Below are positions 46,781 through 57,964 of a DNA stretch of 64,000 nucleotides, piece after piece. The stretch's first letter is position 1; every line of letters begins with the position of its first letter. Source of the stretch: Proteles cristata cristata (taxonomy: Eukaryota; Chordata; Mammalia; Carnivora; Hyaenidae); the NCBI GenBank assembly GCA_017311185.1, contig JAESUZ010005462.1, positions 4,464,001 to 4,528,000 of the forward strand, in the 5' to 3' direction. Both the position numbers and the translations under genes were made by a program. The notes under the pieces were generated by a model, which searched no databases, had not been told where the DNA came from, and worked only from the letters and a program-made list of their open reading frames with translations.

Positions 46781-47005
46781 GGGGCGCCTGGGTGGCTTAG
46801 TCGGTTAAGCGTCCGACTTTCGCTTGGGTCATGATCTCGCGGTTCGTGGGTTCGGGCCCCGCGTCGGGCTCTGTGCTGACTGCCAGCTCAGAGCCTGGAG
46901 CCTGTTTCAGTCTGTGACTCCCTCTCTCTCTGACCCTCCCCTGCTCACGCTGTCTCTCTCTCTCTCTCTCTCTCTCCTAGAATTAAATAAAAACATTAAA
47001 AAAAA
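46781..47005 (+). mobile_element. tRNA-derived SINE, young form, nearly intact
   Basis: GGGGCGCCTGGGTGGCTTAG, GTTAAGCGTCCGACTTTCGC, GACTGCCAGCTCAGAGCC, TTCAGTCTGTGACTCCC, (CT)n, CCTAGAATTAAATAAAAAC tail. Perfect 16-bp duplication ATAAAATGTCATTTAA (46765-46780 and 47006-47021). One of the least diverged copies and a good representative of the subfamily. Confidence 0.97.
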
Positions 47006-47021
47006 ATAAAATGTCATTTAA

Positions 47022-48566
47022 ATTTGTTTTCTGAGTGTAAGTATCTTATTCTTTTCCTAGAAATTATAAATCTTTGAATTAGTCCTAATCAAAACTCTGT
47101 CCAAAATATTTGCCTTCTTAACGCTTCTCACTTTTCGCAAGGAAAATGCTTAATCCTAAAAATATCATTTCAATCCTAACAAAAACATAAAAGCTGAAAG
47201 ACTGTTTAAAAGAATAAAACATACAAGTGATAAAGACTTTACTAAAGCAATGTGTGAAAACTAATGAAAATGGAAAAAATATAAAAATTCAAAACATGTA
47301 TAAATAACAATAAAGTTTGTCTAAGGTTTAGAACCATGCAAAAATTATTTTAATATAGTTATTTAACATATGTATTGTTCTTTGAGTATTACTTAATTTT
47401 TAAGTGTCTTTCAAATTTAAACTTCAATATTTATTCAATATTTTCCTCAGCCTGAAGTTTCCTTTCATTTTTTTTTTTGAAAACAAAGAAGGTAAAATTC
47501 ATAAAAAGTTTCTATGGTCTTCATAACAAAATAATTTAGTGCCTCATCTTAATAAACATTAAAATTATTTTTAAATTGTCAATAAAATGCTATCTCATGC
47601 TTCAAAATCTATTTAAAAGTCTTAGTAGGCATTCAGCCATTTTTATACCATTGTTATCCTCTAATCTTAGAGAAAGTTTTAGAAGGTTTCAGAAGTGAAT
47701 GTTTGATTTAATATACATTACTCCAAATTTCTCTCATGGTTTTAAAAAAAGAAATAACATTTAAAAATTCATTTGGGACAGGTGAATAAGTGTATTTTAT
47801 TAGATTTTCAGTTATTTTTCTATTGTTTATATGCTCTGGGTAAGTTTACAGGAAGTACTTTATTCTATTTTTTGGAGATTTCAAAACATATCCATGTACC
47901 ACACAGGGCAAAGAATTTTTTAATCGACTATTTACAAATAAATAATCCTTTTGAGTTAAAGGTAAATTGGATTACTGTATTTAATTTTTTAATAAAGGAA
48001 ATGCATAATGAAGATATGGAGAATAAATTATGTCTTTTGGGACATTTTATACATATGCAAAGTACAATGAAGAAAGGAATGTTGCATTAAACCTGCATTT
48101 AGATAAAAAGCTTTGGTTCCCAAAGGGTAACAAAGCATGATCAGTTTTTGGAAACCCATCACAGGACTGTGAATCTAGGGATCGCATCATCTGTTAGAAG
48201 GGAGAAGGAAGGAAAAGAGCAGTTGGTCTTCATCCATCGTTACAAAGGAGAATACCTCATTTTCAGGATTATCAGCAGGACTTATGCGTAAAAAAAACCA
48301 GGGTGAGGGGAACATGTTTACATTGATTATTATTGGCATATATAAAGTATGTTTTTATATTCACTACTGCAGTTATCACTTTCAAATGGTAAAATTTACA
48401 CATTTTAACAGAAAAAATAATGCTGGGTAGGTTTTCCTTTCCCTCTTTATTATATAGCATTGCCTGCAAGCTTGATCAAAGTTCTTGATTTTTAAACAAA
48501 ACAGTTTAGTTTCTCATATATTTCAAGAATATTAGCACTCCTCATTTCTTGCAGGGTTTCTTATAA
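47022..48566. other. No recognised feature
   Basis: Very AT-rich sequence. An open frame of 105 codons at 47773-48090 has low-complexity composition and no domain that I recognise. Confidence 0.5.
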
Positions 48567-48658
48567 CATTTATTTAATTGTAGGTGACCTTTATTTTTTT
48601 ACTATAGGATCTTTTACCTTTACTTTGTTAAAAAATCAAAAAGAAACTTCAAAATGGC
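48567..48658 (+). repeat. Local direct duplication, copy 1
   Basis: About 92 bp beginning ACATTTATTTAATTGTAGGT, repeated at 49742-49836 with scattered differences (roughly 85% by eye). The flanks of the two copies are unrelated. Confidence 0.85.
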
Positions 48659-49741
48659 AGCAAAGCATCTTCTAAGTTTGTTTTGCATTTTATAAGAGGC
48701 TATCTCAACTCCTCTTTCCTATCAAAAGAAAAGAAATAAAGAGTAAGAGATTTATTCTCTTGGCCTGGTGATGCTAGATGATGATTTCTAGTCTTCCTTG
48801 AGAATAGAAGACCTTATCTTAAAGGAGTTCTACCTTTCCTCGGAAAATAGCCAATTACTGTTTACAGCTCCAGCACTCTTTGATACTGATCAGTGAATTC
48901 AGTCTCCTGGCCCTCAGATATATTGATGTTTACTCTATTAAGCAGTGCACATTTCAATACAGTGAAACACATGTTCAGCTGAAACCTGATCCCTCTGCTC
49001 TTCAGCTCCCATGTTGCAGAGGTTAGAGAAAAAGACAAAAGGCCATTGGTGACAAAAGCAGACAAATTAAGAGCAGTCTCCAAGTGCCTTTTCTTAAGGC
49101 AATGAAGATGTTAGAGATCATTAAGGTAGAGGCTTTGGGGAAAGCAAGTTTATAGGAAACAAACTTGGGCAGGGACACCTGACTAGAACCTGCATGCTTG
49201 ATCCCAGCTTCGCCCTCTGTGGTGGCTGTATGCTCCAGTGATAGCCCCATATAATTTCATTACAGCAGGAAACCTGAAGCCACATCCTGACCCTGACAAG
49301 GTAATGAGGACTGCCAGACACAGTGAAAGCCTTTTGTTTCTGTGCTAGGGTTTTATAGTTATAGCTTCCATTTCTTATCAGTCTGGATTTGTTACCTGCT
49401 TCTATGTCTTGGACAGGAATCCATCATCAGAAGCATCCAAATGGAGACATTAAAACAGATGGTAGTAACAGGCACATCTCCAGTCTGGGAAGCAGTGTTC
49501 CCAGGGGCAACTGGGAGATTACTAACATGGTTATTATTATTAAATGTCTTATTTTATACAATAGACATATTTGCATTTTGTTTAAACTAATGAAATGTGT
49601 GAAGCTGATATTTCCTAAAAACCTTCCATGAACATTTTATCTTATACTTAGATAAAAAGCCCTCTATGCCATTATAACTGTTAAGAAACATTTTTTTATT
49701 TCCTGGCAAATTATTATTACCCTCAAAGGTTATTTTTTTCA
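48659..49741. other. No recognised feature
   Basis: The sequence between the two copies of the 92-bp duplication. GC is slightly higher at 48850-49330. No gene family recognised. Confidence 0.45.
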
Positions 49742-49836
49742 CATTTATTTAATTGTAGGTGACCTTTGTTTCTGTACTGTTGGATTCTTTACATTTACTT
49801 TGTCAAAAAATCAAAGAGAAACTTAAAGTGTTGGCC
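49742..49836 (+). repeat. Local direct duplication, copy 2
   Basis: Matches 48567-48658, including TTAATTGTAGGTGACCTTT and TTTACTTTGTYAAAAAATCA. It could be a true duplication or two copies of an unknown short repeat. Confidence 0.85.
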
Positions 49837-49894
49837 AAAAACCCCCACTTAATATATATAGTAAATACTAGTTTTGGAGATCTTATCTATATAT

Positions 49895-49956
49895 CATCTA
49901 TCTATCTATCTATCTATCGATCGATCGATCGATCTATCTATCATCTATCTATCATC
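49895..49956. repeat. (TCTA)n/(TCGA)n compound tetranucleotide repeat
   Basis: TCTA units change to four TCGA units (49917-49932) and back to TCTA. The inner block is self-complementary (GATC/TCGA) and keeps CpGs. Confidence 0.95.
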
Positions 49957-52270
49957 TCCAAAGTTTTATTCTCTTACTCCTTACTATCTTTATTGCCAAA
50001 GGAGTAGGGATTGGGGCTAGACAGTATCTAGGGTTCATTGGGAAATGCTCAGCTAGAGAAAAATAAGAAACTTTTCCTCCCTGCATCCCCCTTAACAGAT
50101 AAATAATGTGGGAAGGAAGATAGAAAAGATCTTGGAGAAAGAAACGTCCTCAGGGCTGATGTGTGTTGAGTCTGGTGCAGTTGTTACCATTAAGATGTCC
50201 TCCACCAGCAGATTTAACCACAGTCTCCTAAAACCAGATACGCAGTCTTCTAAACTCACTACACTATCAGGGTCATGTCAGCCTCCCACCACCACCATCC
50301 CGCTGCAGTGCTCTCTCTCCCTATTCAACAGAGCTAGCCAAGGAATAAAAATAAAGTCACTATGACAAAAATCATGCCACAACTTTCAGCATTAAGTGGG
50401 CATCTGAACAAATTTGCTACAAATTTGTGAAAAAGGTCTAGTGATTGGATTAAATCTAGGAACTTACCAGAACATTTTTGGTACACATTCCAGGTCATAG
50501 GTGCACTTTACAAAATCATGCTGATTTTGAACACTAAATGCTTTCTACAAATATGACAAAGAATTATATGTATTTATGTACATGTATGAAAATGATACAA
50601 TTAACTCATTTAATGTTGTTAAAAGTATCAAAATAGTTAATAAATACCAGTTTAAAAGAAAATATTTTTTCCAAGCAACATATAACAGGATGCTAGGTTC
50701 TTGAGATACTCTAAAATCAATTCTGATAAAAAACATTGAATAAATTATTTCTATTAAGAAGTCTAAGTAACAAGAAGTATCCCAAAAAAAAGGCTAAGCA
50801 TATGAATGAAAAATAGAATGTGAATAATAAGGAAAATACTTTAGAAATGTTACCCACAAAAGTCTTTCAAACTGCATTTTAATTCCTAGATCCTATGATC
50901 TAAGAAAAACCTCACTTTTAGTGGTAAAACTTACAAATAAAATGCAAAAAACTGAAGTGGAAAAGCAATTGCATTTGTTACATTTAATGCCATTTTAAAA
51001 GCTGAGTCAAAATTGAATGTCAGAGCTCACATTTATTATACACGTGTTGGAGCTCGTTAAAGCTTTCGTGGAGTACTAAAATGCCCCGTAGGGATCCTCA
51101 AATAGTGATGCAGTAGTTAGAAAATGAAATGCATGTTTCCAATAGCTAATAGTCCTGTGCCACATCTACTACATCGATCACAAAATACCTGGAGCGAATC
51201 TTAGTTTTCAGTTTTTAGTTACAGCATCATTTGTTTATATTAGCCCTTTGTTTGCATCTCACAGTCTGTTTATTCGTCCTTCTTCCCTCTGAAGCAGAGG
51301 TGGGATGTTTGAGAGAGAAGAGAGGGAAAACAGGCATGGCTAGCTTAGGTCTAAAAGAAAATGCTGTCTATTTCAGAGTTGGCTGAGGGGCCAGGAAGCA
51401 TCTGGACCGAGGCTAAAAGAAGAGTTGAACAGCTTCTTACACTCTCCTGTTCTTCTCCAGCTTTGGGGGGTGGGGGTGGGGTGGGGAGTGGATTCTTTAT
51501 TGCGTAAAGAATGAAATTTCAGACAGAACTTCAGGCCATTATTAAAATGTAAGACCAAAAACAAATCCCAAAAACAAATATAAATACATTTTTGGATTGT
51601 CATTGTGTTGAATTATTACTGTGATTTTTTCCTTAGTTAAGAAATGAAGAGATAAATTTGCTGAAATGAATAAAAATGAACAGATTTTCTTATAATTTAT
51701 TTTTCCTTTCCAAGAAAATAAGTGGGGTTGATTGCTTATTAACAGAGCAACCAACTTCCTTCTCAAGATGAAAACAAATCTTGTCAAGAGTTTTAAGGAT
51801 TTGTCTTATTTCCAAAGAAAACTTGTTGCTTAAATCAATGTTTCATATGCTGCGACTTATCTGGTTCCCTTAAATGAGGCTGTGATTGATTTCCATCATA
51901 ACCTTAGCCTTTCTGGTTGCAACTAATTTGCTGAGAGAAGCTTCAGTGATCTGAAACTTCCATGCTAGCCCTCAGTTAACACAAGTCAGCTCATCCACTC
52001 TGAGCCATATAGAATGGCAAAACATAAAAACATAAAAACAACACTACAGGATTTTGTCAGTAGTTGTATTTCTCAAGGAAACGGTATAAAAACTTGAAGG
52101 AAAAACAGATCTGGTCAATAGGTCAAATTCAGCAGGAAATGTGCAGAAAATGGAAGGTGAGGAGTAAACAGTTTGGAGAGAATTAGGCCAGGACTTTCTG
52201 GATCTGGGGATTTACAGCCCACCCATGGGGTTCCACCGTATAGGCATATATCTTTCCATGCTTACTTTGT
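49957..52270. other. No recognised gene; G-rich patch
   Basis: AT-rich sequence without recognised repeats. The exception is 51465-51491 on the plus strand, where runs of 6, 5, 4 and 4 G are separated by single T, a strong G-quadruplex pattern. Confidence 0.5.
51465..51491 (+). other. Putative G-quadruplex motif
   Basis: Four G runs (51465-51470, 51472-51476, 51478-51481, 51483-51486) with one-base T loops, in otherwise AT-rich DNA. Folding is predicted from the pattern only. Confidence 0.75.
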
Positions 52271-52274
52271 ATTA

Positions 52275-52440
52275 CTATATGCATAATAGCAATAATAGCT
52301 CCCATCCTAATTTTCACAATAATTAACATGTCATTGTGCCTATTTTACAGATGAAGAGCTATACAAAAAACTCAAGGCCACCAAGCTTTTATGTAACTTT
52401 GCCAGTTCAATCTTATTCTGAGCTTAGCTACTATAACTTT
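52275..52440 (-). mobile_element. MIR remnant, minus strand
   Basis: TAATAGCAATAATAGCTCCC, TTTTCACAATAATTAACATG, TATTTTACAGATGAAGAGCT and CTTTGCCAGTTCAATCTTAT follow the reverse MIR layout (tail, core, tRNA-like part). Confidence 0.68.
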
Positions 52441-52639
52441 ATCACATTATCAAATGGTAAAATTGGAGGAAGTACCCAAATATATTACTAGCATAAACTA
52501 TTTTCAAATCTAGAGCACATAAACCAAAATTCCAGAAGGTAGAGAATATGCCCTATTGCACAAACTCTCAAGTTGAGTAGGAGACATTTTTAATGTTAAA
52601 GGAAGTCTCTCTTTAGGCTGTTGTCTCTAAGATTTGTAT

Positions 52640-52725
52640 GAGTCTGCTAAATAAGATGCACTTTCAGACTGTTGTGAGTGTTAAATGAGCTAACTCATGT
52701 GACCCTCCTGACATAGTGCTGCTCC
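52640..52725 (+). mobile_element. MIR 3' remnant, plus strand
   Basis: GACTGTTGTGAGTGTTAAAT, GAGCTAACTCATGTGACCC and CTGACATAGTGCTGC match the MIR tail GTTGTGAGGATTAAATGAG and GTGCCTGGC segments. Confidence 0.6.
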
Positions 52726-53229
52726 TCTCTTCTGTCTATGAGACAGAAGTCTTTGAGGCTACATTAATGATAAGAAAAGTTGATGAAATATGCATGAAGA
52801 CACACATAGTATTCTCTTACAAGACCTACATAAAAGACATCTCCTTGGGCATAGGGACATTCTAGAATTAGAAAGCAGCTCAAATTGTTTTTCTATCATT
52901 GAGTATTCAGCCAATGTTATTTTCATCCCCAAGAAGATTTTGAAGGCAGGCCATGACATCCGGGAAGTTTTGCTCTGTTAACCAGTTAATCACACACTTG
53001 AAAAATGATATTTTACATCCAAAGGACTTCTTCCTGCTGTTTTATGCAACTTCTCATAGAACTTAAGTCCTATTAGAGAGTGCAACTTAAAGCATTTCTT
53101 CAGTTTTCCCTCCATTCTAAACGTGGTATAAGAAATATGATCTTGAAACTTCCTGAATATTAAGATTGCTGGCTCTGATTCAAATTGATTAGAAAACAGC
53201 TGAATTAATTGGGAAAAGGAAAAGGGGAC

Positions 53230-53345
53230 AGATGGAATCAGGTCTTGCTCATTCACCAATTAGCCATGTGTCTTGAAGACATTTCTTCTACTGTCTGGAC
53301 GTCAATTTCCTCAATTGTAAAAATGAAGATGGTTTGCCATATAAT
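53230..53345 (+). mobile_element. MIR core remnant, plus strand
   Basis: AATTAGCCATGTGTCTTGAA, GTCAATTTCCTCAATTGTAA and AAATGAAGATGG follow the MIR core order (AGCTGTGTGACCTTGG, TCAGTTTCCTCATCTGTAAA, ATGGGG). Diverged. Confidence 0.72.
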
Positions 53346-56056
53346 CCCAAGACTTGAGTTTCCAAACCCTATGATTATGATAAATAGTATTTTGAGTCCA
53401 GTACTCTCTGATACCCACATGGGATTGTGGGAGACTCCTGAATAATTCCTAAAAGAAGATGGTCCAGGTCCAAATTACATAGACCCCAAAGTTAAAGCAT
53501 CTCAGAGTTTCAGATCATCTCAATCCTCACACATCTCTTTCTGGTTGTTGTGTTTTTTTCCCCAACTGTCTGCAAAATCAATATGGACATGACATGAGTG
53601 ACAGTTTCTAACATAATCAAATTCTGCAGTGCCTTCAATGCTTCCATTTGTGAGCAGGAAAAGCAAACAACAGGGAGCTTCTCTTCCATCATTTTTCTTC
53701 TCCAATTATATACATTAGTAGGGAAGAGATATAAAAGAAACTTTGACTTTACCTACATGCTTTATTTATTCTACATAAAGAATGAACTGGAGCAAATACT
53801 TTAACATTAGCATTTATTAATCTTGAAAGGTGAATATCTGAGTTTTTGTTATATTATTTTCAGTATTTATATTTTTTAAATTTTGAGATAGAACAAGCAG
53901 CAAGAGAGATTGAATATAAAATATCAAGACAAAAATTTTAAGATTTCCTAAGAAATCTTAACAAACTCACTTAGTAAATTAGAAATCAGGTATGCATTTT
54001 GCTTTTCTAATCCCTAAATTTGTTAATAAATTGAATATTTATTTCCTGGAAAAAAGAAAGAAGAATTCAGAAATTACAAAGTAGTGCTTGCTACTAAATT
54101 AATATTTTGGTTTTCTAGAATAGCTATAATAGATACATAATGTCCCTTATTCCTCAAATTCTCTATTACCAATCTCTTCATTGTCAAACCAAGTACATCA
54201 AGATTAAAATTACATTAAAATAAATATAACTCAATGTGCTTATGTTTACATTAATTAGATAGCTATAGGTTACAGGAAAATTGATACTCTTACATCACCT
54301 AGCATTAATTACTTGCTGTAAATATCATATTTACTTTCATACATAATGTACAGATATATAAGATACACCTCAAATTTATAAGATATATATTTGAAAAAAA
54401 TTTAAAGTGATTTCAAAGTTCTGAATATGTGATATAAACTATTAATTCTGAAAAGAAAATACTAAATCCCAATGCTAAAGAAAATGTACTAATATGTAAT
54501 TAAATATATTAATATGGACAAGGGCTAGGTAACAAAATAGCATATTTGCTAGAAAATTACATTTCACACTGTACACAGAACTATCAGAGCTAATAACATT
54601 ATTGTATTCTAGTGAATATTAGGGACTAAAAGGCAAGCCATATTATAAAATAACTGACTGACTTCTAATGGAAAACACTAATGGCAAATACAGCAATAAA
54701 AGCTTATACAAACAAGCAGCAAAATAAAACTCTGAAGGAATTTCTAAATATGTAGTTTTTAGTACATATAAACAAATATTTTAAGTTACAAAAATTTTTA
54801 AAAATGATTTTGAAGGAAATAAGTCATGCTTCTGCATGACTGAAAGCAAATCCAGCCTTAACATTAACACAAATAGGAAACTAAAATAATATATAATGTA
54901 TTATAATAGGAACTGGTGTTTCAATAACCATCATTTGTACATATATAATAAGAAGAATAAGTATGAAAAAAAAAAAGTACCAAATTTTGATTCTCATCAT
55001 CAAAGACTAGAAAGCCTCATCTTCAAAAGGAGGGAAACAGCACTCCTAAAAATCAATTATTGCTGCTAGAATCCAGATAATTCTCTTTCATCATCACTGG
55101 CTTCTCTTTATTGGATACTAAACCATCACTGCATTCAAATAATAAATCATTCTACATAGAACTGGAGATATTGCTAATTCCATATGTTTAAGGGACTTTA
55201 CCACTACCTCTTGCTATTCAACACTCCTTGAAGTCTTAATTCATTCACATGCTTATCAAAGAGGGCTACTTCCTTCTTCCTGTCAGAGTCATTTTAGAAG
55301 TCATGCCTTGTTCCCACCTGTTCCATTCCTTCTTCCTGAATCCTTTATATACACAAGGAGAGTCACATCTGAAGCTTACACTGACTGGCCTTTACCCATT
55401 CGGAATTACAGCTACGTAAGTGTATCCTCCTAACAGTTGATACAGAATAATGAAGCCAAAATCTTAAAAAGCCCAACAGGTTGCCTGGATCTCTCTCTCT
55501 CTCTCTCTGATCACAGTTTTATTCCATCAATGTTCATCCACCATTTGCATGGACACACATATAAATCTCATTTGAGATTATTTATATACGATATTTATTA
55601 TTATAACTAGATACAATGGCTTTTCATGAAATTGGTGTATGTTAACACAACTCTGTAGTGTTCCTTCTCATGTCCAGAAGTTTTAACAGGCATATATTGT
55701 ACATCTTAAGAGTCCACTTCTTTCTTTTCTTTTGCTATGCACAATAAAGATATATTTGGTAATATATCTGATCTATGAAAGACAAAACTTAGCTTTTCTC
55801 CTAGCATCATAATTTATTTAAGTTGGTAATTTTAACTCACTATGTACTAGGTATATTCTGTGCTTGATATACTCAATTCTCATTAATCTGTATCAATTTA
55901 TCTATATTTTTACCAATAGTTGGTATATTTTCACTTCAATGGTTAAAAAATTCTCTGAGTTTCTTTTATGTAATATGCAAGCTTATCAAATGTGATTGTT
56001 TCTACTGTTGAGATTGCTTCATTTGTTCTCATGGTATTGTTACATCTACCAGCTTG
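53346..56056. other. No recognised feature; one (CT)n run
   Basis: Long AT-rich stretch without repeats or coding signals that I can support. (CT)n occurs at 55489-55508. Some AT-rich parts may be ancient L1 or DNA transposon remnants too diverged to see. Confidence 0.45.
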
Positions 56057-56067
56057 TTGCTTCTCTC

Positions 56068-56306
56068 TTTTTTTTTTTTTTTTTTAATATTTTTTTATTT
56101 ATTTCTAGGAGAGAGAGAGAGAGAGAGAGAGACACCGTGAGCAGGGGAGGGTCAGAGAGAGAGGGAGATACAGACTCTGAAACAGGCTCCAGGCTCTGAG
56201 CTGGCAGTCAGCACAGAGCCCGACGCAGGACTCGAACCCATGAACCGCGAGATCATGACCTAAGCGAAAGTCGGACGCTTAACTGACTAAGCCACCCAGG
56301 CGCCCT
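56068..56306 (-). mobile_element. tRNA-derived SINE, minus strand, intermediate form
   Basis: In sense orientation: GGGCGCCTGGGTGGCTTAG, GACTTTCGCTTAGGTCATG, GACTGCCAGCTCAGAGCC, TTTCAGAGTCTGTATCTCC, CTAGAAATAAATAAAAA. It has the young head and tail but keeps the AG that the youngest form lacks (CAG-AG-TCTG). Duplication TTGCTTCTCT (56057-56066 and 56311-56320). Confidence 0.95.
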
Positions 56307-56451
56307 GTTTTTGCTTCTCTTCTTGATTTCTAGAATCTTCAATATATAAGCAAAAGCTTACTCAGCAAATTTATTTTACTAAATATTTAATGAGGAGCAT
56401 CTACCTAATATTAGGGGAATATATATATTAATTGGAGCCATTGGGGGGGGG

Positions 56452-56680
56452 GGGGCGCCTGGGTGGCTCAGTAGATTAAGCGTCCAACTTCGGCTCAGGT
56501 CATGATCTCACGGTTTATGGGTTCGAGCCCCGCATCGGGCTCTGTGCTAACAGTTAGCTCAGAACCTGAAGCCTGTTTCAGATTCTGTGTCTCCCTCTCT
56601 CTCTGACCCTCTCTTGTTCATGTTGTCTCTCCTTCTCTCTCAGAAATAAATAAAACATAATTTTTTAAAAAAAATTTGAG
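56452..56680 (+). mobile_element. tRNA-derived SINE, older form, preceded by G13
   Basis: A run of 13 G at 56443-56455 merges with the SINE head. Then CTGGGTGGCTCAGTAGATTA, TTCGGCTCAGGTCATGATCT, TAACAGTTAGCTCAGAACC, TTTCAGATTCTGTGTCTCCC and a CTCAGAAATAAATAAAAC tail. The G run may be slippage at the GGGG head. Confidence 0.93.
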
Positions 56681-56790
56681 TCGTGGGATATTGTATCAAT
56701 AAATAGAAAACTAAAATGTTAAATGAATAACCAAAATTCTACCTATAATAAAGTACTGTGTTATTTTCCTTTAAAAAAAAATTGGGGGGT

Positions 56791-57022
56791 GGGGCGCCTG
56801 GGTGGCTTAGTCGGTTGAGCGTCCGACTTTCGCTTAGGTCATGATCTCGCGGTTTGTGGGTTCGGGCCCGCGTCGGGCCCTGTGCTGACTGCCAGCTCAG
56901 AGCCTGGAGCCTGTTTCAGTCTGACTCCCTCTCTCTCTGACCCTCCCCTGCTCGCGCTGTCTCTCTCTCTCTCTCTCTCTCTCAGAAATAAATAAAACAT
57001 TTAAAAAAATTAAAAAAAAAAA
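56791..57022 (+). mobile_element. tRNA-derived SINE, young form
   Basis: GGGGCGCCTGGGTGGCTTAG, GACTTTCGCTTAGGTCATG, GACTGCCAGCTCAGAGCC, TTTCAGTCTGACTCCC, (CT)n and CTCAGAAATAAATAAAAC. It abuts the 5' end of the older SINE at 57023; the short G-rich joint makes the duplication ambiguous. Confidence 0.95.
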
Positions 57023-57213
57023 AGGTGGGGGGTTCCTATATGGCTCAGTCAGTTCAGCATCCAACTCTTGATTTTTGACTCAGGTCATGATCCCAAGGTT
57101 GTAGGATTGAGGTCCATGTCTGGTTCCATTCTCTGCATGCTTAAGATTCTCCTCCTTCTGCCCTTCTCTTCCACTCGTGCTCTCTCTGTCTCTTTCTCAA
57201 ATAAAAAAAAAAA
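57023..57213 (+). mobile_element. tRNA-derived SINE, old form
   Basis: GGTTCCTATATGGCTCAGTC, CAACTCTTGATTTTTGACTC, CATGATCCCAAGGTTGTAGG, GATTCTCCTCCTTCTGCCC and TCAAATAAAAAAAAA tail. Older CAN-SINE class with the CTCTTGATTT segment. Confidence 0.88.
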
Positions 57214-57964
57214 ATGGATGTGAAACCCTAGGCTTGGCTAAGTCACTATGTTATATCATCCCACTACTAAGAGGTCACAGCATGGCCATTGTCCTTCATG
57301 CATTCACTGCAAATATTAGACTTGTGGATTGGACTTTCTATCAACATTTCCTAAACCTTTCTAGGTACACATTTCATTCATAATGTGCACAGGTGTTTAC
57401 CAGAGTTAACAGAGCAATCAAATAATTTAAAAAATTATTCTGATGCGAGTTATGTATACTGTTAAGTAGAGACAGTGGGATGATATAAACTTCCTTCTGT
57501 CTCTAGGCCAATCCTTTCTTTTATGTCTTCAATTTTTAACATTCCATTCATAGCACAGGCACTGTTATAATTATTTGGGGGGAAAATAATGCATCTTTTG
57601 TATTATCAAACACACATATGTAAAAGTAAAGGAGACAAAAAAAAGCCTCAGAAGTCACAAAGACTGAAATGTCATTCAAAATATAGAATTGCTCTCTGGT
57701 CTGATATTAGCTTCCCTGACTCCCCAGTTGGTCTAGAAGTCTCCTTCCCCAGAATGCGAAGGCTTATTCCTCCTATAGTTGGTGGACTATTCAGATGGCA
57801 CAGTTGCTCCCTGTCTCTACTCCTGCTTCAAAATTCTGCTACAACCAACTACCCTCTCTCTATCCTCTCTGCTCCCATTCATGGAATCTGTTGCCTCAAC
57901 TAACACAAAGCTGTTGCTCACCCTCTCATCTCTTCTGATTTCTTCAGTTTAGCACAAATCTACC
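57214..57964. other. No recognised feature
   Basis: The 104-codon frame at 57589-57903 has no recognised domain. Composition rises in C/T at 57700-57950. Confidence 0.45.

Noticed and set aside
46781..46860. True tRNA-Lys gene in the SINE heads
   Set aside because: The heads are tRNA-derived with A- and B-box-like motifs, but each is followed by the SINE body, tail and target duplication. They are retroposons, not tRNA genes.
47773..48090. A 105-codon open frame in AT-rich DNA
   Set aside because: No recognised domain, no splice or promoter context, low complexity. Not called as a gene.
49342..49631. Two overlapping 80-codon frames in a slightly GC-richer patch
   Set aside because: Overlapping frames in both phases without family resemblance suggest chance. 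No exon-like borders could be defended.
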